In this document: one piece after another, positions 54,005 through 63,138 of the stretch | How the letters are laid out: the number at the start of each line of letters is the position of its first letter | Numbering within the stretch: the stretch's first letter is position 1 | DNA from: Methanomassiliicoccales archaeon PtaB.Bin134 | GTDB lineage: Archaea > Thermoplasmatota > Thermoplasmata > Methanomassiliicoccales > UBA472 | Direction: 5' to 3' | DNA length: 63,571 nucleotides | NCBI GenBank assembly: GCA_002067045.1 | Contig: MVPZ01000169.1 | Coordinates: 1 to 63,571 of the forward strand | Program-made: the position numbers and the translations under genes | The notes under the pieces: model-generated | Database searches by the model: none | The model's input: the letters and a program-made list of their open reading frames with translations, nothing else | Told to the model about the DNA's origin: nothing

Positions 54005-57000
54005 GCAGGAATTGGGGGTCATATTGGACAACCGTCCACATCTCCTTCTAAGCGGAGCCAGATCCAAACTCGGCGAACTGACGGACATCGTATTCAAATC
54101 GATCAGTGACAACCCGATTTTGATCGCAAGCTACGGAGATTTGAATATCACGGCATGGCTGGCAACAAAGATCGCGCAGAATGATTCCACCGATATCCTG
54201 GTCTGCCTACCCTCGCAGAGATTCGATGTCCTGTATCAAAAGTATACAAGCCAATTCTTCAAACTCACTCGCAAGGACGATCCTAGCCATGCCGGGGCAT
54301 TCGCATATCTGAGTCTTCTCTGGGGAAAGGGAAGAATAAACGAGGAAACTGAATGCATCGAGGATATTGAGATTGAAAGCAGGCCCAAACTGGGCAACAA
54401 GAGGTACAAGGACGCATACGAGCGCCATGTGAGCGCGGAACTCAACAAATCTGAAAAACTTGGCGGGAAACCCAAGATAATATTCGTAAAATACGATTTT
54501 TCATTGCCCAAGCTGAATAATGAAAGGATGGAGGCAAAATTCAAGAACGGCACCTATCCCAATAATACGATTCATCCCAAGGCTGTGATAATCGAATCGG
54601 CCAATGAAAGGGGCTATAATTATTTTACTGGCATGCCCGAAACGATCAGTAATCTACGTTCATCCAATATTAAAATTATAGTGCATTTCTCCTGGCCGTA
54701 TCTCAAGGGAATTCAATCGTTCTACAGGAATTTGATGGAAAAGGTAGAAGACGCGGCAGTCGTCCACTTCGGCAACAATCTGTGTAAAAGTCTCAGCAAG
54801 GAATCAGCCGTCGGAATCGATGGCGGTCTGTCCGAATTCGCCATCGAAGGAGAAAGGGGGCCTTTCTTCTCCACCAATAAACCGTCCATTTTCCAGGTGT
54901 GTATGCCCAACGACGGTTTCACAATCACTCCGACCTTGGAAGAGGCGGCGAGCTACCATAATGAATACGATGACATTCTCGAGGACATGAGGGAGGAATC
55001 TTCAAGGTTGAGCGAAGAAAACCTGTTCCTGAAGGGGTTGCTCCTGTTTCCTCCTTTTATGGATTCTTTCGCACTTCCTTCAGACCTGACCGCTCCAATA
55101 ATCATGGAAGGATACGGCTTCAGGAATATACCGGTGTCCGAGTATCTGATCCGCAAGCTCGGTGAAGAAAAATCCAAGGGGCTCAACTTCTCCACACTGG
55201 CCGACGGGTTGGAGAAATCATGCGATATCGCCTATCTGATCCATAACATTCACACATACGCCCAGGTGACAAAGAGAACCATGATCCAGCTCCAGATCAT
55301 AAAACTGATCGATAATCGTATGTTTTCAAAGGGGTCGGGCGGCAACATATACATCATCCTGGCGGACCTCCACTCCATGAGGGGCACCGGTAAATCCACA
55401 AATCAGATGATCGTCCAGCTGGCAAATTCCCTGAAGGAGCTACCCAAGTCTCTGCCATCAATAGCCCGGTGCGGTCAAACCGGTGATCTGATATTGAGCA
55501 CTCAGAAAGGCAAATTCATCCTGTCCTCAGAAAAGTCCGCCACCATGAATGATGTAAAAAAATTCTTGAATTCCGAATTGGGCATCAGCGATCAATTCGC
55601 GGTGGAATACAATCCCGAGGCGGAAATAATCACAGTCTCGAAACAAATCCGCAAGGGTTTCATCACATACGGTAAAGAAGGATGCGATTGGAAAGGAATC
55701 AACAGATCGATCAACAAGCTCGATTTAATGACGCTATCCATGCGAGAGGGGGGCGGATGGTGCGTTCAAAAAGTGGATGACGTTCAAGCGAATCCCAACG
55801 CATCATCGTTATCCATAAAAATGGCGATGTGCGAATATCAGGGCAGTACCGTGAAAAAACAGGTTGACGTGTTCGATGTGGTGATTGAAAGGCATGATTT
55901 CTCCAGGTTATCCAGCCTTCCTCTAGAATGTGTCGGCAAATCCCATCTGATGATTCCGGGGCCTGTGCCAATGCTATCGATCGGGGATGAAATCAGAATC
56001 TCCGAGGGATTCGATTCCCTGTTGCTCCCTTTCATCGATGTGAATTTTTTCGTCTACCCGGGGCGAAACATGAAGCGTCTCGCAGCTCAAACTGCGGTGA
56101 TAGAGAAGCTATTCTCAAACCATCCGAACGAAATCTCGGACGCCGATCTGAACATGTCGCTGGAAATGAACAACAGGATTCCATCGGAGAGGCGTCCTAA
56201 GTCCAGGCCTGCGGTCAAGACCGCGTTGGTCGATAATCCCGGCGATTCTCCCATTGACATTCTGATAAAGAACGGTCAGTATTCCCATGGCGGGTCAGAT
56301 CAGAAAGATGAGCGGGAATTGATGACGCTTAAGGACATTTTCCGGAAAATAGGGGCGGGCGGAACAAGAAAATCCCCGGGGAACGAGCAATCATCATCCC
56401 GCGCGTCGAGGGAGGCCATTACCCTTCGCATCCTGATGGCGAACGGTTCGGAATCAACCGCCTCCATCGGCAAGGGGACCATCATAAGGGTTCTGCAGGA
56501 AAAAGAGTATGTAATGAGGCGCGTGGAGGATGTCGAAGCTGGCGATATGATATTGTACCTCTCGGTCGAAACAATGGAGGGGATAGATGAATACTTCATC
56601 CGTGATTACGCCGAGGAAAACAGCATATCCCTGGATATGGTGTACGGGGCGTTCGACTCGTTGGGTAAGTTCATAAGCGCGGTTCAGAAAATCAAGGCTG
56701 ACACCGAAGGCCATCGAATGCTCGACAAGCTCGAATGGCTCAATGATGTCGAAAGAGAGGCTCTCTTCAAATACATACAATATTTACTGGGTTCCGAACG
56801 GGTCATCGACGAGATCGATTCAATTCTGGACAATCTTACATGGTCAAAATATCTTGGAAGGGATTATTTACTGAACTTCGGAGATTGCCTCAAAGGGAGG
56901 TTTGATTCGTCCGCCGCCTTCAAAATCGCTGAGGCTTTCGGTCTCAGCCTGAAAGAAACGACCTTCGAGCAGTATTGCGGTTACGCGAGGAACAAGGCCC

Positions 57001-57242
57001 GCCATTACTATTTCCAGGAGTATCAGAACATAGAGGCTATCGGAAAATTGACCGGAAATAGAAATCTGATCGAGGATGCGGAAAAAATTAACGATATGGG
57101 TAAGAAGCTGTCGCCATTGATGATCGCGATCGGCCGCGCGATCTCTCGCGTTATCTCCAAGAACGCGAACGAAAACAATCCCATGGATGTGATGCTCGTT
57201 GATAAACTAATCATGTGCCAGGTGCTGGAAGTTAGACATTAG
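53994..57242 (+). CDS. drmE: DrmE-like DISARM protein
   Basis: 1082-aa protein in the class 2 DISARM position, right after drmC with an 11-nt overlap. I assign DrmE by position, size and general pattern, not by a motif I can prove. Visible: an N-terminal block with NTPase-like strands (ILIASYGDLNITAWLATKIA, TDILVCLPSQRFDVLY), a middle region with HFSWPYLKGIQSFYRNL, and a beta segment near residue 850 (IIRVLQEKEYVMRRVEDVEAGDMI read in parts) typical of large defence proteins. A long helical C-terminus follows. No clear Walker A. Function in DISARM is unknown. Confidence 0.55.
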   Translation: MIDRQELGVILDNRPHLLLSGARSKLGELTDIVFKSISDNPILIASYGDLNITAWLATKIAQNDSTDILVCLPSQRFDVLYQKYTSQFFKLTRKDDPSHAGAFAYLSLLWGKGRINEETECIEDIEIESRPKLGNKRYKDAYERHVSAELNKSEKLGGKPKIIFVKYDFSLPKLNNERMEAKFKNGTYPNNTIHPKAVIIESANERGYNYFTGMPETISNLRSSNIKIIVHFSWPYLKGIQSFYRNLMEKVEDAAVVHFGNNLCKSLSKESAVGIDGGLSEFAIEGERGPFFSTNKPSIFQVCMPNDGFTITPTLEEAASYHNEYDDILEDMREESSRLSEENLFLKGLLLFPPFMDSFALPSDLTAPIIMEGYGFRNIPVSEYLIRKLGEEKSKGLNFSTLADGLEKSCDIAYLIHNIHTYAQVTKRTMIQLQIIKLIDNRMFSKGSGGNIYIILADLHSMRGTGKSTNQMIVQLANSLKELPKSLPSIARCGQTGDLILSTQKGKFILSSEKSATMNDVKKFLNSELGISDQFAVEYNPEAEIITVSKQIRKGFITYGKEGCDWKGINRSINKLDLMTLSMREGGGWCVQKVDDVQANPNASSLSIKMAMCEYQGSTVKKQVDVFDVVIERHDFSRLSSLPLECVGKSHLMIPGPVPMLSIGDEIRISEGFDSLLLPFIDVNFFVYPGRNMKRLAAQTAVIEKLFSNHPNEISDADLNMSLEMNNRIPSERRPKSRPAVKTALVDNPGDSPIDILIKNGQYSHGGSDQKDERELMTLKDIFRKIGAGGTRKSPGNEQSSSRASREAITLRILMANGSESTASIGKGTIIRVLQEKEYVMRRVEDVEAGDMILYLSVETMEGIDEYFIRDYAEENSISLDMVYGAFDSLGKFISAVQKIKADTEGHRMLDKLEWLNDVEREALFKYIQYLLGSERVIDEIDSILDNLTWSKYLGRDYLLNFGDCLKGRFDSSAAFKIAEAFGLSLKETTFEQYCGYARNKARHYYFQEYQNIEAIGKLTGNRNLIEDAEKINDMGKKLSPLMIAIGRAISRVISKNANENNPMDVMLVDKLIMCQVLEVRH

Positions 57243-57243
57243 C

Positions 57244-57256
57244 GACAATCATTGTC
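57244..57256. promoter_or_regulatory. Perfect 13-nt palindrome after drmE
   Basis: GACAATCATTGTC, two 6-nt arms around a central C, starts 2 nt past the drmE stop. It could be a repressor site for the following genes or mark the end of the drm operon. Confidence 0.3.
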
Positions 57257-57264
57257 ATAAACAA

Positions 57265-57474
57265 TTGAAAAGGGTTGAATGGCATGACGACAACTGTAAT
57301 AAAAGCAGTGATTTCACCACGCCGCAGGCAGCATATGAATATTTTATAGCCGATGTTGAACAAGTGGCCATCATTAAGAAGGGAATAATATATTCAAACC
57401 ATCCGAGCGCATGGAATTGGCGCTTGTCTTTCAACGCATTCCACAATTCAGGGGCTGATTCCAATTCAGACTAA
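57265..57474 (+). CDS. Possible small protein between drmE and xseA
   Basis: An open frame of 69 codons starts at TTG and has protein-like composition (TTPQAAYEYFIADVEQV, SNHPSAWNWRLSF), but no clear Shine-Dalgarno. The complementary strand is also open over most of it. It may be real, a relic, or chance. Confidence 0.28.
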   Translation: MKRVEWHDDNCNKSSDFTTPQAAYEYFIADVEQVAIIKKGIIYSNHPSAWNWRLSFNAFHNSGADSNSD

Positions 57475-57484
57475 TATTCCCGCA

Positions 57485-58672
57485 ATGCGGATACTCACCG
57501 TCCTGGATCTCAATACCGTTGCCAAGCAGCTGATCGCCGGATGTGGCGACCTCAACAATGTATGGGTCTCTGGGGAGGTTTCCAATCTCACCAAGCACAA
57601 CTCAGGCCATTATTATTTCACTCTCAAGGATCCAAATAGCGAGGTCCGATGCACATTCTTCCAATATGCCAGGGTGAAATCCAATGTCGAGCTTGAGGAG
57701 AACATGAAGATAATCGCCCTGGGATCCATGGACGTTTACTTGAAGAAAGGGAGTTACAGCTTCAATGTGCAGAAGGTCCAGGCTCAGGGCCTGGGTGACC
57801 TGTATCTCGCCTACGAGGCCCTGCGCAAGAAATTGGAATCGGAGGGATTGTTCGATCCGCATAGAAAGCGCATCCTGCCCCGCTATCCTCTTCGCGTGGG
57901 GGTGGTTACCTCTCCCACCGGCGCAGCCATACGCGACATACTGAACATATCGAAGCGTCGTTATCCAGCCGACATATTGTTGGCCCCTGCGCTGGTACAA
58001 GGGGAAGGGGCCGGACAAAGCATAGTCAAGGGTATTTCGCTGCTCAACGATGCCATGGTGGACGTGATCATAGTCGGGCGGGGTGGGGGCTCCCTCGAGG
58101 ACCTCTGGGCCTTCAACGAAGAGGCGGTAGCCAGGGCGATCTATGCGTCCAGGGTACCGATTGTTTCCGCGGTAGGCCATGAAACGGACACCACCATAAG
58201 CGACTTCGTGGCCGATCTGCGTGCACCCACGCCATCGGCGGCGGCCGAATTGGTGCTTCCGGATCGGGAGGGGGAGGCTAAAAACCTCTTCCACCTGATT
58301 GCCAGGGCCAGAGGTGGTCTGGGGTCCGTACTGGAAATGATGGGACAGAGGCTGGCCCGGACCGATCGTGCCCTTTCAGCGGAGACGATGATGCGTTCCG
58401 TCCATGACCGGCAAATGGACATCGATGGCCTCACGGATTCAATGTCCACGTTGATGGAAAAGCGTCTGGTGGTGGAGCGCCATCGTCTAGAGTCCATCCA
58501 TGCCGTCCTCGATGGGTTGAACCCGCTGAACGTCCTTCAACGGGGGTATTGCATGGTGCATGGCCAGGATGGAAAGCTGGTGACCTCTGTATCCATGGTC
58601 TCGTCCGGAGAAGACATCAGCATCACGGTAAAAGACGGTACGATCGAAGCGAAGATAGGAAGGAAGGAGTGA
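57485..58672 (+). CDS. xseA: Exodeoxyribonuclease VII large subunit
   Basis: 395-aa subunit of exonuclease VII, which degrades single-stranded DNA from both ends. The N-terminal OB-fold (VSGEVSNLTKHNSGHYYFTLKD) and the catalytic core (GVVTSPTGAAIRDI, IIVGRGGGSLEDLWAFN, PIVSAVGHETDTTISDFVAD with APTPSAAAEL) are complete. A coiled-coil and the C-terminal ARGYxxV-like QRGYCMV follow. Slightly shorter than E. coli XseA (456). Exonuclease VII is rare in archaea. It is followed by xseB 1 nt on. Confidence 0.96.
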   Translation: MRILTVLDLNTVAKQLIAGCGDLNNVWVSGEVSNLTKHNSGHYYFTLKDPNSEVRCTFFQYARVKSNVELEENMKIIALGSMDVYLKKGSYSFNVQKVQAQGLGDLYLAYEALRKKLESEGLFDPHRKRILPRYPLRVGVVTSPTGAAIRDILNISKRRYPADILLAPALVQGEGAGQSIVKGISLLNDAMVDVIIVGRGGGSLEDLWAFNEEAVARAIYASRVPIVSAVGHETDTTISDFVADLRAPTPSAAAELVLPDREGEAKNLFHLIARARGGLGSVLEMMGQRLARTDRALSAETMMRSVHDRQMDIDGLTDSMSTLMEKRLVVERHRLESIHAVLDGLNPLNVLQRGYCMVHGQDGKLVTSVSMVSSGEDISITVKDGTIEAKIGRKE

Positions 58673-58673
58673 T

Positions 58674-58904
58674 ATGTCAGAGCAAGACGTTCAAGATATG
58701 AGCTATGAAGAGGCGATAAGGGAACTAGAATCCTTGGTGAAGCGGCTGGAGAAGGGAGACCTGGATCTAGAGTCCAGCCTGGCTTTGTACGAGAGGGCCG
58801 CGGTACTGAAAAGGCGCTGTCAGACCATACTCGACGATAGCGAACGCCGGGTGCAGGCAATATTAGAGGAAGAAGGGCAACTTTCGATAAAGGACTTTGA
58901 TTAA
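58674..58904 (+). CDS. xseB: Exodeoxyribonuclease VII small subunit
   Basis: 76-aa helical protein. The family pattern MSYEEAIRELESLVKRLEKGDLDLESSLALYERA and LKRRCQTIL (here read in segments) is clear; length equals bacterial XseB (about 80). Several XseB chains wrap XseA's coiled-coil stalk. AGGAAGGAG lies 4-12 nt before the ATG. It is co-transcribed with xseA. Confidence 0.95.
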   Translation: MSEQDVQDMSYEEAIRELESLVKRLEKGDLDLESSLALYERAAVLKRRCQTILDDSERRVQAILEEEGQLSIKDFD

Positions 58905-59083
58905 TCAAGTACAACAACTAGTCCTTTTGGCGATGCAAAGATGTTTAGAGATGTGGAGAAACGCTTTTTCAGATTTCTTTTGACCATGGTTAGTCGATGT
59001 TGATCGATCTCAAATCTAGAATTCAATAATAAACGATTTATTCCATAGGAATCAATACTCTGGATGCCTTTGAAGGATTTATT

Positions 59084-62000
59084 GTGATCACTGCCGACGA
59101 TGCCCATCTCGCCCCCTGGAATCGCCCTGCTTTGAACTCTTGTTATTTTCCGCAAACGCTGTTCGACAATGGAATCCGTGGCGTAGATGGTTTATGGTGG
59201 AGCGGTCCACGAGGGTTCTTCCAATGTTCAAATGAAAAGGGTGTCGAATGCAAAACACCTGCCGCGGTGCTGCATAAGATAGCTACCCGGGGCTCCCCAA
59301 CTCTCTGCGACTTCAAACTGGAATCGGAACTCATCACTAGTATATGCAGCTTGCACGGTTTAGAATGTGGAAAATCGAATGGAGACATGGGCAATTCAAT
59401 CGTCGATATGCCCGACGATGCCAAATACGCCGCGATGGCCGCGCTCCTTCCTGAGCTATTGGTCTCTGAAGATCAACTGATCGACTTGTTCGAATCTCTA
59501 CATAGGATGTGCACGAATCACGAACGTTCATTGCTGAACAAGTTGCATCATCTATTAGGGAAGAAGCGTTTTATCCTATTCTTGGTCCCGCAAAGGGAAT
59601 TCGTTTCCATGGGTCTGCCCAAACGTGTTTCCGAGAGGGTTGACTTCGCTTTCGAAGTCCCTTCGTTCAATGGGGGGCCAAAAACAAAGTTCGTGATCGA
59701 GGTGGATGGGGATGACCACCAGGGAGCCAAGCTGCGGCACGATCAGGTTCGCGATGATGAACTAAAGGACCTCGGATGGAAGGTATTCCGGTTCGATGTG
59801 CGCCATAAGGATGGTTGGGATCCCCAGTTGTCAGAGGTCGTCGACCTGATGACCTCATCAATACCCTTCGAAGTCGACCTGATGGCCCAATCGATTAGGG
59901 TGGGCGGTGAATGGCGCGATGTATCCAACGCGGTCCATCTATTCATGGCCGAAGGACGGTTACTAGAAGCCGTTTCTCAAATATTCTACGAAAATGGCTC
60001 GCGGGATCTTACCGTAACCGATGAGGACGGGATCGGTCTGGAGGATGTGATCGACAGGGTCAATCTGCTAATAAAGCACGTGTGGAATTTGCATGGTTGC
60101 GATGCCCCCTCTCTCAAATTATCGGAGGAAGGTCCTGACATCAGGTATTTCGCCCTGCCTAGCGGGGAGATGTGGGATGCAATATCCTCTGGGCAGGGGG
60201 TCATCGGACCGGCCACAGCTACATCCTTTTTGCCAGTTCTGTTAAGGGCTGAGCCCAGACCGCTGGAAGTGGATGGTAAGGATGAAAGCCTTCGATACAT
60301 GATCAACTACATCTTTCGAAAGCCTGATTTCTACCCCTATCAGCTGGACATCATCATTAAAGCCCTGAAGAGGGAGACGGTGATCGGCCTATTGCCCACT
60401 GGTGCCGGGAAATCTCTTTGCTATCAATACGCTTCGATGCTCCAGCCCGGTGTTACTCTCGTCGTAGATCCTCTGCGGTCCCTTATGCTGGATCAAGAGC
60501 AGAACCTGCGGGCCATGGGCATAACCCGGTCGTTAGCCATACTGAAGACGAATGAGGCTCCCACGGGAATGTCCGACCGTCAATACATGCAATTGATGTA
60601 TTCATTGATGGGCCATGGCTATGCCCTGTTCACGTTCATATCTCCCGAAAGACTGCAGATGCCTGATTTCAACGAGGCCGTTCTTGAGGCCGGGGGCATG
60701 ACAGTGCCATACTTCGTTATTGATGAGGCACATTGCATTTCCGAATGGGGGCATGACTTCCGCCCTGCATATTTGAACCTGGCCAGGAGATCATCTGTAT
60801 TCGATAACGATGGCGGATCCCCGACCTTGATGGCTCTGACCGGGACGGCGTCCAAGAATGTGCTTGTGGACATAAAGAGGGAGTTGGATGTCATCTCCAA
60901 CGAGTCCTTAGTTCAACCGAGGTCCTTCGACCGGAAGGAATTGGACTTCGATATCAGGTCGGTCCCATTGAGGGCTAGAAAGAAGGCCATACAGGAGATG
61001 GCACTGGCCGTCATGAACGATCTTGGGTGGGATGGCGATCCAAATGAAGCCCCAAGCGGGATCGTTTTCACCAACTTCGTGAAGCCTAAGGAGATAGGGA
61101 TTCTCGATGTCCAGAACACTTTGGCCAATGTTTTCAAACTGCCCATGGACGTCTACTCCGGCGGTTCTCCATATACGAATGTCGACGAAAAGACCTGGGC
61201 GATGGAGAAGATCAAGGCCCAGGAGCGTTTCAAGAGGGACGAGTCCAAGATCATGGTGTGCACCCACTCCTTCGGTATGGGCATAGACAAGCCCAACATC
61301 CGTTTCACATTCAACATCATGCTCCCCCGCTCCTTGGAGGAATTTTACCAGCAGGCCGGGAGGGCGGGAAGGGACCGCCGTGATTCGAAGTGCCTGATCC
61401 TTTTCACGGACGAACAGACCAGTCTTTCCGAATCGATCATGGCCACAGAGGAATTGGATTTCCCGTCATTTTGCGATCTCGTGGCTAAGAAGGCGGGCTA
61501 CCCCTCTAAACAGGAAGATGCGGTGAGGAACACCTACTTCCTGACCAATACCTTCAAGGGCGAAGAGGAGGAGATGCGGGCTGTTAACGTGTTCCTCCAG
61601 AAGATGAGGTATACGCTTGATGAGGTGGAAAGCATCGAGTGGAGCTTCTACGAGCCATTCCCCGAAGGAGAGGTCAACAAGGAGCGGGTGCTTTACAGAT
61701 TGCTGATGGTAGGCGGCATCGACGAATATTTCAAGGACTTCAGCCAGAAGAAGTTCATTGTCGAATACCATCGCCGGCCGGTCGAGGAATATTACGACAA
61801 GCTTCACTCATACCTGGGCAAGTTCCTAACCAAGGGGGAGATGCAGAGGTATTACGACAGACCGAAGAAGGAAGATGTAAAGGGTGCTATACTGGATTGC
61901 GCCCAGGAGCTCACAGGCTTCATCTACGAACGTATAGTGAAGAGAAGGCGCCGGGCCATCGGTCAGATGCTTCAGGTGGCCAGGGTCGGAACCAAATCCA

Positions 62001-62500
62001 AGGATGAGTTCCGCAGGCAGCTACTGGCATACCTGGAGGAGTCCGAGTTCACCCCACTGGTGGCCGCGGTGGCGGAGACCGATGATATATCCATCTGGCT
62101 CTCTGTATTGCAGAAGGTATCGGACCAGACCGATCTGGAGAAGGTCATCGGCGCGTGCCGAAGGGAGCTGGAGGAGAACCCCAGCCATCCCGGGCTTTTA
62201 CTGTTGGCTGGACTAAGTTCCCTGCTCCTTGTCGATACGGGCGAGGGGGACATCCGGGCCGCGTTCACCTCCATGGGCCGCATGGATGTGGAATGGGACT
62301 ATCGCAATCTCACCGAGGGCATCGTGGCACAGTCAAGACGTATAGACCTTACAAGAACACCAGAGATCTCAGAGGTGTTGCTGGGGTCCAGGGTCCTGGA
62401 GGTTGCCCGCATCCTGTATTCGTTGGGTGAGCAGGAGGGCTTATCCCTCAGGATCATGATGGACAATATCGTTAAGGAACTAGAACTGGCAGGTGAATGA
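59084..62500 (+). CDS. RecQ-family helicase with N-terminal PD-(D/E)XK nuclease domain
   Basis: 1138-aa fusion. Residues about 165-260 resemble a DUF559/Vsr-like endonuclease: RVDFAFE, then FVIEVDGDDHQ (about 202) and DLGWKVFRFDVR. Residues about 415-790 are a RecQ-type helicase: Walker A LLPTGAGKSLCYQY (about 434), DEAHCISEWGHDFRP (about 546), ALTGTAS, SFGMGIDKPNIRF and QQAGRAGRD. There is no recognisable RQC or HRDC domain; the 350 C-terminal residues are mostly helical. The start is GTG. It is followed 2 nt on by a tail-anchored coiled-coil gene. Confidence 0.88.
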   Translation: MITADDAHLAPWNRPALNSCYFPQTLFDNGIRGVDGLWWSGPRGFFQCSNEKGVECKTPAAVLHKIATRGSPTLCDFKLESELITSICSLHGLECGKSNGDMGNSIVDMPDDAKYAAMAALLPELLVSEDQLIDLFESLHRMCTNHERSLLNKLHHLLGKKRFILFLVPQREFVSMGLPKRVSERVDFAFEVPSFNGGPKTKFVIEVDGDDHQGAKLRHDQVRDDELKDLGWKVFRFDVRHKDGWDPQLSEVVDLMTSSIPFEVDLMAQSIRVGGEWRDVSNAVHLFMAEGRLLEAVSQIFYENGSRDLTVTDEDGIGLEDVIDRVNLLIKHVWNLHGCDAPSLKLSEEGPDIRYFALPSGEMWDAISSGQGVIGPATATSFLPVLLRAEPRPLEVDGKDESLRYMINYIFRKPDFYPYQLDIIIKALKRETVIGLLPTGAGKSLCYQYASMLQPGVTLVVDPLRSLMLDQEQNLRAMGITRSLAILKTNEAPTGMSDRQYMQLMYSLMGHGYALFTFISPERLQMPDFNEAVLEAGGMTVPYFVIDEAHCISEWGHDFRPAYLNLARRSSVFDNDGGSPTLMALTGTASKNVLVDIKRELDVISNESLVQPRSFDRKELDFDIRSVPLRARKKAIQEMALAVMNDLGWDGDPNEAPSGIVFTNFVKPKEIGILDVQNTLANVFKLPMDVYSGGSPYTNVDEKTWAMEKIKAQERFKRDESKIMVCTHSFGMGIDKPNIRFTFNIMLPRSLEEFYQQAGRAGRDRRDSKCLILFTDEQTSLSESIMATEELDFPSFCDLVAKKAGYPSKQEDAVRNTYFLTNTFKGEEEEMRAVNVFLQKMRYTLDEVESIEWSFYEPFPEGEVNKERVLYRLLMVGGIDEYFKDFSQKKFIVEYHRRPVEEYYDKLHSYLGKFLTKGEMQRYYDRPKKEDVKGAILDCAQELTGFIYERIVKRRRRAIGQMLQVARVGTKSKDEFRRQLLAYLEESEFTPLVAAVAETDDISIWLSVLQKVSDQTDLEKVIGACRRELEENPSHPGLLLLAGLSSLLLVDTGEGDIRAAFTSMGRMDVEWDYRNLTEGIVAQSRRIDLTRTPEISEVLLGSRVLEVARILYSLGEQEGLSLRIMMDNIVKELELAGE

Positions 62501-62502
62501 TC

Positions 62503-62955
62503 ATGACCGATAAAGAGGATGTGCTGAAGGCGGAAGAATCCATTCTCCGTCTGGGAAAGGAGGCCGATAGGATGTCGGAAGCCAATAGGCAACTGGAAAT
62601 GGCCTCAGGGAATGTGAACGCGGCCCGGGACGAGGTGTCACAGGCAAGGAACGACATAGTCAAGCTAGTGGATTCATCTGCCACCTTGGTAAAAACCTCG
62701 GAGGGCATGATAAGTTCCCTCAACTCCCGATATGACGCCATCGAAACCCGATTGAGGGGCGTGGACCTGGAGATCACCGCCCTGAGGAAGACCACGGAAG
62801 AGGTCAGCTCCGCGATCTCCCAGGTAGCGAAGGGGGTTGCCATGGTTCAGAAGGCCCAGGATCAGTTGGCGAGTTCTCGCAGAAAGCTAGAAATCATGAT
62901 AATGGTCGCCATCATCATCTCTGCACTGGGGCTGGTATTTTCAATAGCCATTTAG
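62503..62955 (+). CDS. Coiled-coil protein with C-terminal membrane anchor
   Basis: 150-aa protein. Residues about 5-120 are a long heptad-type coiled coil without Pro (LGKEADRMSEANRQLE, ARDEVSQARNDIVKL). The last 20 residues are a hydrophobic helix (MIMVAIIISALGLVFSIAI), a tail anchor with the coiled coil in the cytoplasm. AGGTGA spaced 6 nt supports ATG 62503; ATG 62497 overlapping the helicase stop is possible. Tight linkage to the RecQ-nuclease gene suggests it tethers or senses for it. TAG stop. Confidence 0.72.
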   Translation: MTDKEDVLKAEESILRLGKEADRMSEANRQLEMASGNVNAARDEVSQARNDIVKLVDSSATLVKTSEGMISSLNSRYDAIETRLRGVDLEITALRKTTEEVSSAISQVAKGVAMVQKAQDQLASSRRKLEIMIMVAIIISALGLVFSIAI

Positions 62956-63138
62956 AGCAATCGATAGTGCCCCATGGCATCACGTATAAAACTTCTCTAT
63001 TTTTAATTTAAATAATTATATTATTTAATTAAGTACAATCGGGAATATTTATTGGTTAACAAAATAATTTCCACATGGTCGTTTATTTTGAAAATTGTAG
63101 GGACAAATATTTGTCGATGAATGATATCATGGTGCCGA

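Noticed and set aside
59084..62500. RecQ-nuclease protein as class 1 DISARM DrmD
   Set aside because: DrmD is a SNF2-type helicase; the motifs here (DEAHCISEWGHDF) are RecQ-type.
62503..62955. Tail-anchored coiled-coil protein as Zorya ZorA
   Set aside because: It lacks the MotA-like multi-helix membrane domain and no ZorB-like gene is adjacent.
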